Assembly: GCF_021696945.1 (NCBI RefSeq)
Contig: NZ_JACYHE010000046.1
Location: forward strand, 1 to 46,473
DNA: 46,473 nt
Source: Streptomyces sp. JJ36
Lineage (GTDB): Bacteria > Actinomycetota > Actinomycetes > Streptomycetales > Streptomycetaceae
Reading direction: 5' to 3'
Below the pieces are notes generated by a model, which made no database searches, was not told where the DNA came from, and saw only the letters and a program-made list of their open reading frames with translations. The position numbers were made by a program, and so were the translations under genes. Positions 9,056 through 16,512 of the stretch are shown here, piece by piece. How positions within the stretch are numbered: position 1 is the first letter of the stretch; every line of letters starts with the position of its first letter.

Positions 9056-9862
9056 TCACCCTTCGGCTTGCCGGTAAATGATCGTCGTGCTGCCCACGAC
9101 GATGCGTGAGCCGTCGCGGAGCGTAGCGCGAGTGGTGTGCTGTCCGTCCACCACGATGCCGTTCGTCGACCCCAGATCCTGCACGGTGGCGGCGCTGCCG
9201 GCGGTGCGGATCTCGCAGTGCCGCCGGGAGACGCCCGGGTCGTCGATGCGGACGTCCGCCTCGGTGCTGCGGCCGAGCACGAGGGTGGGCCGGGACACCT
9301 GGTGCCGGGTGCCGTTGATCTCGATCCAGCGCCGGACCTGGGTGCTCGGCATCGGGCCCGCGCCGCCGGGGGCGTACGACGGGGGGGCGGGCGCGGTGGA
9401 CGGCATGGGCGGGGCGCCGGCGGGGCGCGGGGGGAAGCCGCTCTGGCCGCCCGCGGCGGCGCCGCCGGCCGGCGGCGCCTGCGAGGCGGAGGCGGCCAGG
9501 GTGCGGCTGCGCACCCGGTAGAGCCCGGTGTCCAGGTCGTCGGCCTTCTCCAGGTGCACCTTGATGGTGCCCATGAAGGTGTAGCGCTGCTGCTTGGCGT
9601 AGTCCCGGACCATGCCGGCGAGCTCGTCGCCGAGCTGGCCGGCGTAGGGGCTCAGGCGCTCGTAGTCGGGGGCGCTCAGCTCGACGATGAAGTCGTTGGG
9701 GACGACGGTGCGCTCGCGGTTCCAGATGGTCGCGTTGTTGTCGCACTCGCGCTGCAGGGCGCCCGCGATCTCGACCGGCTGCACCTCGGATTTGAACACC
9801 TTGGCGAAGGTGCCGTTGACGAGACCTTCGAGTCGCTGCTCGAAGCGCTTCAGAACTCCCAC
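9056..9862 (-). CDS. fhaA: FhaA-type protein (DUF3662 + FHA)
   Basis: This is a cytoplasmic phosphopeptide-binding regulator of peptidoglycan synthesis. In mycobacteria FhaA binds the phosphorylated pseudokinase domain of MviN/MurJ. The 268-aa protein has an N-terminal DUF3662 domain (about 1-120: FEQRLEGLVNG, FKSEVQPVEIAGAL), a Pro/Gly/Ala-rich linker (about 140-175) and a C-terminal FHA domain (LGRSTEADVRI, SRRHCEI, STNGIVV). I chose the GTG at 9862 because GGAAGGAGG lies 6 nt upstream and it starts at the conserved VLKRFE; longer ATG starts upstream lack this. It is the first gene of the leftward operon. Confidence 0.95.
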   Translation of the reverse strand: MGVLKRFEQRLEGLVNGTFAKVFKSEVQPVEIAGALQRECDNNATIWNRERTVVPNDFIVELSAPDYERLSPYAGQLGDELAGMVRDYAKQQRYTFMGTIKVHLEKADDLDTGLYRVRSRTLAASASQAPPAGGAAAGGQSGFPPRPAGAPPMPSTAPAPPSYAPGGAGPMPSTQVRRWIEINGTRHQVSRPTLVLGRSTEADVRIDDPGVSRRHCEIRTAGSAATVQDLGSTNGIVVDGQHTTRATLRDGSRIVVGSTTIIYRQAEG

Positions 9863-10237
9863 GGTGCACCTCCTTCCCAACGGCTGCCGCTCGGGTACGG
9901 CGCCTGCGGCCACGCTCCAGTGTGACGGAACGCGCGCATACCGCTCTGCGGTACTGCTTACTGATCGTATCCACGCTCGGGGTGAACGCCTGGTTCCCCA
10001 TCCTGCCCCCGTGCGCGGGTGTCACCCCTCACAACACCCTCACACGATGATGGTAGAGCCGCCGGTGCGGGTTCCGGTGCCGGTCCCGCCTTCGCGCTCC
10101 GTCCCGCGGCCCGCCGGCGGCCTGCGGGCGGCCCGGGGCGGGCCCGCGGGAAGCGGATGTGAGGACGGCTCCGGCAGCGTGTTAGTCTTCTGGATGTCGG
10201 CAGGCGCCCGGGCGGGTGCCCACCGGCCAGACCCGAT
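9863..10237. promoter_or_regulatory. Divergent promoter region of fhaA operon and tRNA-Leu
   Basis: This 375-bp region has no protein gene. On the minus strand a TACGAT -10-like hexamer (9964-9969) lies about 100 bp before fhaA, with a GGAAC motif farther upstream, but I cannot assign the sigma factor. On the plus strand TAGTCT (10182-10187), with GTGAGG (10159-10164) about 18 bp upstream, is a plausible promoter for the tRNA. Both are eye-matched and unproven. Confidence 0.4.
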
Positions 10238-10324
10238 GCGCGGGTGGCGGAATAGGCAGACGCGCTGGATTCAGGTTCCAGTGTCCGAAAGGACGTGGGG
10301 GTTCAACTCCCCCCTCGCGCACCA
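10238..10324 (+). tRNA. tRNA-Leu (anticodon CAG), CCA encoded
   Basis: This is an 87-nt class II tRNA. The 7-bp acceptor stem pairs GCGCGGG with CTCGCGC (one G-U), followed by A73 and an encoded CCA. The anticodon stem is CTGGA/TCCAG with loop TTCAGGT, giving anticodon CAG (10272-10274), which reads CTG. The long variable arm GTCC-GAAA-GGAC and the T-arm GTTCAACTC are present. CTG is the dominant Leu codon in this genome, so it should be a major tRNA. The dormancy island begins just after it. Confidence 0.97.
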
Positions 10325-10330
10325 CACAGG

Positions 10331-10375
10331 CGGCGGGCCGCTCCGGGTGAGGAAACTCACGGGAGCGGCCCGCCG
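10331..10375 (+). terminator. Hairpin terminator after tRNA-Leu
   Basis: A perfect 14-bp stem (10331-10344 with 10362-10375) encloses a second stem GTGAG-GAAA-CTCAC with a GNRA-type loop. It starts 7 bp after the tRNA CCA. There is no T-tract. Confidence 0.8.
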
Positions 10376-10482
10376 TCGTGCGTACGCGCGTACCCGCGGC
10401 CGTGCCCGCCGTCCTCCGTCTCCGCGGCCGGGGCCGGGGGCCGTTCGGCCCGGACGGGTGGCCCCGGTGCGGAACCCTGCCG

Positions 10483-10496
10483 GGGACCTGTGGCCC
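10483..10496 (+). promoter_or_regulatory. DosR/DevR-like box upstream of the first USP gene
   Basis: GGGACCTGTGGCCC matches the half-site layout of the mycobacterial DosR box (GGGAC-N4-GTCCC type). It ends 62 bp before the ATG of the USP gene. The identical 14-mer occurs 65 bp before the second USP gene at 20165-20178. Binding by the regulator at 17893-18600 is inference. Confidence 0.6.
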
Positions 10497-10558
10497 TGCC
10501 CCGGCGCGGGGGTCGCACCGGAGGGTGGGAAGCGTCACCCATCCGGCAGGAGGACACC

Positions 10559-11437
10559 ATGACCGCATTCGTGACCGCGGGCCTGGACGGCTCGCCGGAA
10601 TCCCTCTCCGCCGCCGACTGGGCCGCGCGTGAGGCGCTGCTGCGCGATGCGACCCTGCGCCTGGTGCAGGTGCGGGTGCCGCACTCGTCCCGGTACGCCC
10701 CGGTGCTCGACGCGGAGACCGAGCAGCACTGGGCGGAGCGGGTCTCGCGGGAGACGGTCGAGGAGCTCACCAGCCGCTATCCGTCGCTGCGGGCCACGAC
10801 CGAGACGCCCGAGGGCCAGCCGCCGCGGGTGCTCACCGAGGCCGCCGCGGACTCCGCGCTGCTGGTCGTCGGCTCCCGCGGGCTGGGATCGGTGCTCGGC
10901 TTCCTCGTCGGCTCCGTGGCGCTGCCGACGGTGGCGCACGCTCCGTGCCCGGTCGTGGTGGTACGGGCGCACAAGCCCGGCGAGGACACCACGGACGCCC
11001 CGGCCGAGCCCGGCGACATCGTGCTCGGCCTGGACCTGGAGCACCCGGCGGACGAGCTGCTCGGCTTCGCCTTCGACGAGGCCGGTCGCCGGCAGGCCCG
11101 GCTCCGGGTGCTGCACGGCTGGGACCTGCCGCCGGCCTACGGCGTGCGGCCCATCGCCGCCCAGCCGGGGCTCACCACCGACCTGGCGGAGGAGAAGACG
11201 GCGGCGCTGAACGGCATGCTGCAGCCGTGGCGGGAGAAGTACCCGGGGGTGGAGGCGGACGCCCAGGCGCTCATCGGGCGCCCGGCCCGGCACCTGGTGG
11301 AGTCGGCCCCCGCGGCCTCGCTGGTGGTGGTGGGGCGCCGTATGCGGCGCCATGTGTTCGGCACGCACATCGGTGCGGTGGCGCACAGTGTGCTGCACCA
11401 CGCCGACGCTCCGGTCGCGGTCGTGCCGCACGGCTGA
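10559..11437 (+). CDS. Tandem universal stress protein (USP copy 1)
   Basis: This is a two-domain UspA-family protein of 292 aa, likely an ATP-binding stress effector like mycobacterial Rv2623-type proteins of the DosR regulon. Domain 1 spans about 1-140 with the GSRGLGSVLGFLVGSV nucleotide loop; domain 2 spans about 150-292 with GRRMRRHVFGTHIGAV. The ATG at 10559 has GGCAGGAGG 6 nt upstream; the much longer open frame upstream runs through the tRNA terminator and is not coding. A DosR-like box lies upstream. It has a close paralogue at 20244-21155, sharing the VTVGLDGSPES-type start and the ADxPVAVVPH ending. It ends convergently with a cyclic-nucleotide-binding-fold gene. Confidence 0.92.
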   Translation: MTAFVTAGLDGSPESLSAADWAAREALLRDATLRLVQVRVPHSSRYAPVLDAETEQHWAERVSRETVEELTSRYPSLRATTETPEGQPPRVLTEAAADSALLVVGSRGLGSVLGFLVGSVALPTVAHAPCPVVVVRAHKPGEDTTDAPAEPGDIVLGLDLEHPADELLGFAFDEAGRRQARLRVLHGWDLPPAYGVRPIAAQPGLTTDLAEEKTAALNGMLQPWREKYPGVEADAQALIGRPARHLVESAPAASLVVVGRRMRRHVFGTHIGAVAHSVLHHADAPVAVVPHG

Positions 11438-11464
11438 ACGGGCCCGGCCCCGCTTGCGTGATGT

Positions 11465-11500
11465 GCTCCGGCGCCCGCGCCCCCGTGCGGGCGGCGGAGC
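11465..11500. terminator. Hairpin between convergent USP and CNB genes
   Basis: A 14-bp stem with one mismatch (11465-11478 with 11487-11500) and an 8-nt loop lies in the 139-bp convergent gap. A second, GGTGCC-based hairpin follows near 11540-11560. Confidence 0.55.
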
Positions 11501-11576
11501 GCGCGCAGTGCGCCTGCCTGCCGCGGCCCGGCTCGCCGGGGTGCCGGGAGGCACCGGGCTGCCGGGGCGAGCGGCG

Positions 11577-12029
11577 TCAGAGGATCCCGTGCGCGGCCAT
11601 CAGGTCGAGCAGCCGGTTCCGGGAGGCCCGGAGCCGGTGGGCGACCACGCGGGAGACGTAGTGGCAGAGCGCCAGGTCCAGCTCCGGGTCGGCCGCGCAG
11701 AGGCGGCGCACGGCCTCGATGTCGAACTCCTCGGCCCGCACCGGGCTGGCGGCCTCCGCGCCCATGTGCCACTGGTGCGGGGGCACCAGCGCCGACCAGC
11801 CGAGCAGCTCGCCCGGGCCGAGGCTCTCCATGACCACCGGAAGCCGGCGCCCCGGCACCCGCAGGTCCAGCGAGACGGTGCCGCTGTGCACGGTCCAGAA
11901 CCGGTCTGCCGGTCCGTCCTCCTCGAAGATGCGGGCCCCCATGGGGAAGAACCGCTGTCGCGCCAGCGCCGCCAGCTGCTCCCGGTGGCCGGCCGGCAGG
12001 CCACCCATCACTCCGCTCCTGGTGTGCAT
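11577..12029 (-). CDS. Stand-alone cyclic nucleotide-binding-domain protein (copy 1)
   Basis: This 150-aa protein is essentially one Crp-type cNMP-binding beta-roll followed by a short helix. The roll segments RFFPMGARIFEEDGPADRFW and LGPGELLGWSALV are visible, but no DNA-binding helix-turn-helix follows, unlike true Crp/Fnr regulators of about 220-230 aa. The ligand is unknown; the usual phosphate-binding Arg motif (RxA near GE..) is not evident, so cAMP binding is doubtful. The ATG at 12029 has GGAAAGGAG upstream. It has a paralogue at 19437-19913. It lies between a USP gene and a CBS-BON gene, so it is probably a stress-island effector or ligand sensor rather than a transcription factor. 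Confidence 0.82.
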   Translation of the reverse strand: MHTRSGVMGGLPAGHREQLAALARQRFFPMGARIFEEDGPADRFWTVHSGTVSLDLRVPGRRLPVVMESLGPGELLGWSALVPPHQWHMGAEAASPVRAEEFDIEAVRRLCAADPELDLALCHYVSRVVAHRLRASRNRLLDLMAAHGIL

Positions 12030-12399
12030 GGCGGCGCTCCTTTCCGTACGGCGTCCCGTACGCGTCTCCGGGCGGCCCGGCGACGCACCGCGTCCGCGCC
12101 ACCGTGCGGTCGTGACGGGTGCCTGGCGGAGGACCGTGGTGGGCGGTGCGGCGGCGGGGCGGGCGCACACCCGCTCGTACGTACGTTCCCCCGTGCTCTC
12201 CATCGTCGGCGCGTCCCGGTGCGGTGGCAAGCGGATCGTGAGGGGTGCACCGGTGAAAGTCCGCGCGAGGGCCGGGTGAGGACCGGGGGGCGAAGGCAGG
12301 GCGCGGTGCGCCGCAGTGGGGCCCCGCCCGATCGGGGCTCCCCGTCGCGGCTCCCCACCCGGTCCCGGCGCGGAGCCCCGACCCGGGCGGGCTTCCCAC
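12030..12399. other. 370-bp intergenic region between CBS-BON and CNB genes
   Basis: No convincing coding frame was found. It holds the CNB ribosome binding site and, near the end of the CBS gene, a 9-bp stem (12333-12341 with 12372-12380) and an overlapping GCCCCG/CGGGGC hairpin (12321-12338) that may terminate or attenuate the leftward transcript. No clear DosR-like box was found here. Confidence 0.4.
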
Positions 12400-13083
12400 T
12401 CACCCCGGACCGGCGGTTCCGGCGCCCCTGGTGTCGTCCGTCCGGTACCCGAGGTGCCGCTCGTCGACGGAGACCACACCGTCCACCGACCGGCAGAGCC
12501 GGGCCACCACCGGGACCATGCTGCGGGTCTCGACGGTGCCGTACAGCTCCACCCGGCCACCGGACACCTCCGCCGTGACCTCGTAGCGGCTCAGGCCCAG
12601 CGTCCGCCGCAGCACGTCCAGGTCGATCTCGTCGCGGATCGCCTGGTCCCGGCGGAGGAAGACCCGCAGCAGGTCGCCGCGGCTGACGATGCCCAGCAGC
12701 CGGTCCGTCTCGTCCACCACCGGCAGCCGCTTGAGCCCCTGCACCTCCATGAGCTGCGCCGCCTCGACCACGGTCCACTCCGGGCGGGCGCAGACCGCGG
12801 GCGCGGACATCAGCTCCTCGGCCCGGGCGCCCTCGGCCCTGGCGCGCTCCCACGCCTCCAGGTGGGGCAGCGGGGCACCTCCCGAGGGGTCGGACAGGTC
12901 GCTCGCCTTCCGCAGCAGGTCCGCCTCGGAGACCACGCCCAGCGGGCGGCCGGCCCGGTCCACCACGGGCACGGCGGTCACCTCGCGCTCGGCCAGCAGC
13001 CCGACGAGTTCCTTGAACGGCATGTCGTAGGGGGCGGTGACCACGTCCCTGGTCATCAGGTCCCGGACCGTCCGGTGCTGCAC
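12400..13083 (-). CDS. CBS-CBS-BON domain protein (copy 1)
   Basis: This 227-aa protein has two CBS motifs forming a Bateman module (about 1-62 and 88-148) and a C-terminal BON domain (about 155-215). Such modules bind adenine nucleotides; Hrp1 (Rv2626c) of the mycobacterial DosR regulon is a CBS-pair protein, though without BON. The start is GTG at 13083 with AGGAGG 7 nt upstream. Conserved blocks include LMTRDVV, LKRLPVVDETDRLLGIVSRGDLLRVFLR and GRVELYGTVETRS. It is paralogous to 18745-19440. It is divergent from a nitroreductase-like gene across a 350-bp region. Confidence 0.9.
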   Translation of the reverse strand: MQHRTVRDLMTRDVVTAPYDMPFKELVGLLAEREVTAVPVVDRAGRPLGVVSEADLLRKASDLSDPSGGAPLPHLEAWERARAEGARAEELMSAPAVCARPEWTVVEAAQLMEVQGLKRLPVVDETDRLLGIVSRGDLLRVFLRRDQAIRDEIDLDVLRRTLGLSRYEVTAEVSGGRVELYGTVETRSMVPVVARLCRSVDGVVSVDERHLGYRTDDTRGAGTAGPG

Positions 13084-13433
13084 GGTGAACCTCCTGGTGG
13101 CGCTGGGCCCGGCGGGGCGGCGGCAGGCACGGCCGGTGCGTCCGGGCGCGTCTTTCCGCTGTCCCGCCGGCTGCGGTCGTACGGTCCAGGCTCGTACCCG
13201 GCCCGGCGCGGGGCGAGGGCCGGGCGGGCCGGGTACGGGGCCGGACGGCCCTTGCCGTCGCGTTCCACCCGGTATGTACTGGAACCGGGTCGAGGGTCAC
13301 CGAGAGACGCGGAGCAGCGGCCCCGCAGCCGTTCACCGCGCAATCCGGGTCCGCGAGAAGCGGGCGGCCCTCGGCCCGCCCCCTGCGGCGCGGTAGGCGG
13401 GACCGTACGAGAGGCCGTACGAGAGGAAGTCCG
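13084..13433. promoter_or_regulatory. 350-bp divergent regulatory region (CBS-BON / nitroreductase 1)
   Basis: No gene was found here. It holds a GGGCC-N4-GGCCC palindrome at 13238-13251 (154 bp from the CBS start, 182 bp from the nitroreductase start) that resembles a GC-rich DosR-type site. Two tandem copies of CCGTACGAGAGG (13403-13426) lie just before the nitroreductase ribosome binding site. Regulation is inferred, not shown. Confidence 0.4.
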
Positions 13434-14441
13434 GTGACCACTCCGCTCCCCGACACCATGGCCCGGCTGCTCGCCGACGCCGCGGCCGCGGCCCCCTCGC
13501 TGCACAACGCGCAGCCGTGGCGTTTCCGCCACCACCGCGGCAGCGGGGTCTTCGAGGTCCACGCGGACTTCTCCCGGGCCGTGCCGGAGGCCGACCCGGA
13601 CCAGCGCGAGCTGCACCTCGGCTGCGGCGCGGCGGTCATGAACCTGCGCGTCGCCGCCGCGCACCACGGGCTCGCCGCCGCGACGCGGCTGCTCCCGGAC
13701 CCCACGGAGCCCGGGCTGGTCGCGGCCGTACGGCTCCGGGCGGCCGGGGAGGAGGACGGCGAGGGCGTGGTGGAGCAGGACCTGGTGCCGCTCTTCCCGG
13801 CCGTGCACGAGCGGCACACCAGCCGCTACCCGTTCGCGGAGGCTCCGCTCCCGGAGCGGGTGCGCGCCGCGCTGACCGGGGCGGCAGCCCGGGAGGGCGT
13901 CTCGCTGAGCTTCCCCTCGCCCTGGCACCTGGAGTGGGTGCTGGAGCTCACCGAGGAGGCGGAGGCACGTACCCGCGCGGACGCGGACCGGGAGGCGGAG
14001 CTGGCCCGCTGGACCCGGCTGGGAGCGGCCGAGGCGGACACGGCGGCGGACGGCGTGCCGGAGTACGCCTTCGGGCCGCGGCGGCGCGGCGGCCGGGCGC
14101 CCGTACGGGAGTTCGGCGAGGACCGGCGGACCGCCGACCTGGGGAGCGTCCCCTTCGAGGAGCACCCGCAGCTCGCGCTGCTGACGACCCCCGAGGACCG
14201 CCGGGAGGACTGGCTCCGGGCCGGGCAGGCCGTGCAGCGCGTGCTGCTGCTGGCCACCCGGGAGGACGTGGCGGCCTCCTTCATGACCGGGGTGCTGGAG
14301 TGGTCCGAGACCCGGTGGCCGTTGCGGGACCCGGCGTCCTCCGAGGGCTTCGTGCAGATGGTGCTGCGGCTGGGCTACGGGCCGCGCGGGCCGAAGACCC
14401 CGCGGCGGCCGAGCGGCGAGGTGCTGGATATCCTGCCCTGA
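13434..14441 (+). CDS. Acg-family nitroreductase-like protein (copy 1)
   Basis: This 335-aa FMN-fold protein belongs to the Acg family, named after Rv2032, a DosR-regulon gene in mycobacteria. Two nitroreductase-type half domains are seen: APSLHNAQPWRF near the N-terminus, GAAVMNLRVAA, and a C-terminal WLRAGQAVQRVLLLAT and LRLGYG block. Acg of mycobacteria binds FMN but lacks normal reductase activity and is thought to sequester flavin; whether that holds here is unknown. The GTG start at 13434 follows GAGAGGAA. It is paralogous to 16513-17670. It lies between the CBS-BON gene (divergent) and the histidine kinase gene (same strand, 228 bp downstream). Confidence 0.88.
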   Translation: MTTPLPDTMARLLADAAAAAPSLHNAQPWRFRHHRGSGVFEVHADFSRAVPEADPDQRELHLGCGAAVMNLRVAAAHHGLAAATRLLPDPTEPGLVAAVRLRAAGEEDGEGVVEQDLVPLFPAVHERHTSRYPFAEAPLPERVRAALTGAAAREGVSLSFPSPWHLEWVLELTEEAEARTRADADREAELARWTRLGAAEADTAADGVPEYAFGPRRRGGRAPVREFGEDRRTADLGSVPFEEHPQLALLTTPEDRREDWLRAGQAVQRVLLLATREDVAASFMTGVLEWSETRWPLRDPASSEGFVQMVLRLGYGPRGPKTPRRPSGEVLDILP

Positions 14442-14669
14442 GGGCACGGGCGACCGGACGGGGCCCACGGGATCCCGCCGGGCCGGTGCCGTGAGCCCGC
14501 GGAGGGCGGCCGGCCGCAGACCCCGGCCGCGTGCCCTCCGTACGGGCACCGACGTCCGCGGCGACACTGCACGATCACCTCTTCGGCACAGAACGCCCCC
14601 TGCTCCGTCGCACCCGGGTACCGTGGGAGGGGAATCACGGGCCGTTTGCCCGGACCCGAGGAGGACCCG

Positions 14670-16394
14670 GTGGGCGACCAGAGCGGTGCCGCGGCGTCCG
14701 AGCCCCTGCCGCGGCTGCATCTCGACGAGCTCCTGGACGAACTGCAGACGCGCATCGACGCGGTGCGCGGCACCCGCGACCGGGTGCACAGTCTGCTGGA
14801 GGCGGTGCTCTCGGTGGGCAGCGAGCTCGACCTGCCGCACGTGCTGCGCCGGATCGTCGAGGCCGCCACCGTCCTGGTGGACGCGGAGTACGGGGCGCTC
14901 GGGGTGATCGGTGAGGACGGCCGGCTGGCGCAGTTCGTGCCGGTCGGGATGGCGGAGGAGCAGGTCCGCGAGATCGGTCCGCTGCCGACCGGCCACGGTC
15001 TGCTCGGCGAGCTGATCCGGCACCCGGAGCCGCTGCGCATCCCGGATCTCTCCCAGCACCCGGTCTCCAGCGGCTTCCCGCCGCACCACCCGCCGATGCA
15101 CTCCTTCCTCGGGGTGCCCGTCCGCATCCGCGGCGAGGTCTTCGGCAACCTCTACCTGACCGAGAAGCGCGGCGGCCGTGAGTTCGACGCCGAGGACGAG
15201 ACGGTGCTCTCCACCCTCGCCGTCGCGGCCGGTGTGGCGGTGGAGAACGCCCGGCTCTACGAGCAGACCCGGAACCGCGAGCGCTGGCTGGCGGCGAACG
15301 CCGAGGTCACGGCCAGCCTGCTGTCCGGTTCCGGTGAACCGGAGGTGCTCCGGCTGATCGTCGAGCACGCCCGCCACATTCTCCGCGCCGACCTGGGCGT
15401 GCTGGCCACCCCGGTGAACGGCCGGGACGGGCTGCGGGTGGCGCTCGCCTCCGGTACCGCGGCGGAACTGCACCAGGGGCTGCTGCTGCCCCGGGACGGG
15501 TCGTTCGTCGGCGCCGCCGTCGCGGCGTCCGGGCCGATCACCAGCCCCGACATCTCCCGCGATCCGCGGATCACCGCCGGTCCGCCCCGCTGGGAGGGCC
15601 TGGGCCCGGCCGTCGCGGTGCCGATGGGCACCCGGGACGGCGTGCGCGGGGTGCTGCTGCTGGCCCGCGAGGACCCGCTGTCCCCGTTCACCGGGACCGA
15701 GACGGCACCGCTGCTGGCGTACGCCGGGCAGGCCGCACTCGCGATGGAGCTGGCCGACCGGCGCCGGGACGCCGAGCAGATCGCGCTGCTGGAGGACCGC
15801 GACCGGATCGCCCGCGACCTGCACGACCTGGCCATCCAGCGGCTGTTCGCCACCGGGATCTCGCTGCAGAGCGCGCTGCGCTTCGTGGACCATCCGCAGG
15901 CGAGCGAGCGGCTGCTGCGCGCGGTGGACGACCTGGACGAGACCACGAAGATCATCCGCTCGACGATCTTCGGTCTGCGCAGCAGGGAGAACGCGCTCCG
16001 GGGGCACGGGCTGCGGGTGCGGGTCGCCGAGGAGGCGGAGAAGGCGGTGCACGCGCTGGGCTTCACGCCCGCGTTGCGCACCGAGGGCCTGGTGGACACG
16101 GCGGTGCCGTCCGCGGTCGGCGACGACGTGGTGGCCGTCCTGGGCGAGGCGCTGAGCAACGTGGCGCGGCACGCCCGGGCCACCGCGGTCGAGGTGGCGC
16201 TGGCCGTCGGCGAGGGCCGGGTCACGCTGACCGTGCGGGACAACGGGGTCGGCATCCCGGAGGGCGGCCGGCGCAGCGGTCTGGCGAACCTGGCCGAGCG
16301 GGCCGAGAAACGCAGCGGCTCCTGCACCACCGAGGCGGGCGCCGAGGGCGGCACCCGCCTGGTCTGGTCGGTGCCGCTGCCGCGGGAGGAGTGA
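14670..16394 (+). CDS. devS: DevS/DosS-like GAF-GAF histidine kinase
   Basis: This cytoplasmic sensor kinase of 574 aa has two GAF domains, a HisKA_3 dimerisation domain and an HATPase. GAF-A (about 55-195) keeps the block GFPPHHPPMHSFLGVP followed by FGNLYLTEK. Aligned by memory with M. tuberculosis DosS, the second His of HHPPM (His140) matches heme ligand His149, and Tyr162 matches Tyr171, so oxygen/NO/CO sensing by heme is likely. The phospho-acceptor His385 lies in DRIARDLHD; ATPase motifs EALSNVARHA, DNGVGI and GLANLAERA are present. I chose GTG 14670 because GGAGG lies about 6 nt upstream; a TTG at 14646 would add 8 residues. It is not in an operon with its regulator, which lies convergently at 17893-18600. 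Confidence 0.93.
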   Translation: MGDQSGAAASEPLPRLHLDELLDELQTRIDAVRGTRDRVHSLLEAVLSVGSELDLPHVLRRIVEAATVLVDAEYGALGVIGEDGRLAQFVPVGMAEEQVREIGPLPTGHGLLGELIRHPEPLRIPDLSQHPVSSGFPPHHPPMHSFLGVPVRIRGEVFGNLYLTEKRGGREFDAEDETVLSTLAVAAGVAVENARLYEQTRNRERWLAANAEVTASLLSGSGEPEVLRLIVEHARHILRADLGVLATPVNGRDGLRVALASGTAAELHQGLLLPRDGSFVGAAVAASGPITSPDISRDPRITAGPPRWEGLGPAVAVPMGTRDGVRGVLLLAREDPLSPFTGTETAPLLAYAGQAALAMELADRRRDAEQIALLEDRDRIARDLHDLAIQRLFATGISLQSALRFVDHPQASERLLRAVDDLDETTKIIRSTIFGLRSRENALRGHGLRVRVAEEAEKAVHALGFTPALRTEGLVDTAVPSAVGDDVVAVLGEALSNVARHARATAVEVALAVGEGRVTLTVRDNGVGIPEGGRRSGLANLAERAEKRSGSCTTEAGAEGGTRLVWSVPLPREE

Positions 16395-16433
16395 GCCGCG
16401 GGCGGAGCGCGGCGGCACCCGGCAGCCCCCAGC

Positions 16434-16469
16434 GGGGCGGGCCCGCACACCGGGGCGGGCCCGCACACC
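16434..16469. repeat. 18-bp tandem duplication after the kinase gene
   Basis: Two exact copies of an 18-bp unit beginning GGGGCGGGCCCGCACACC lie in the 118-bp convergent gap between the kinase and nitroreductase 2. Each contains a GGGCCC core. Function is unknown. Confidence 0.7.
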
Positions 16470-16512
16470 GGCGAGCGGAGTCCCGCGGAGCCCCCCTCGG
16501 AGTCCCTCGCGG

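Noticed and set aside
13056..16466. 1136-codon open frame on the minus strand
   Set aside because: It is antisense to nitroreductase 1 and the histidine kinase, Arg/Pro/Gly-rich and motif-free. The plus-strand genes have clear motifs and ribosome sites.
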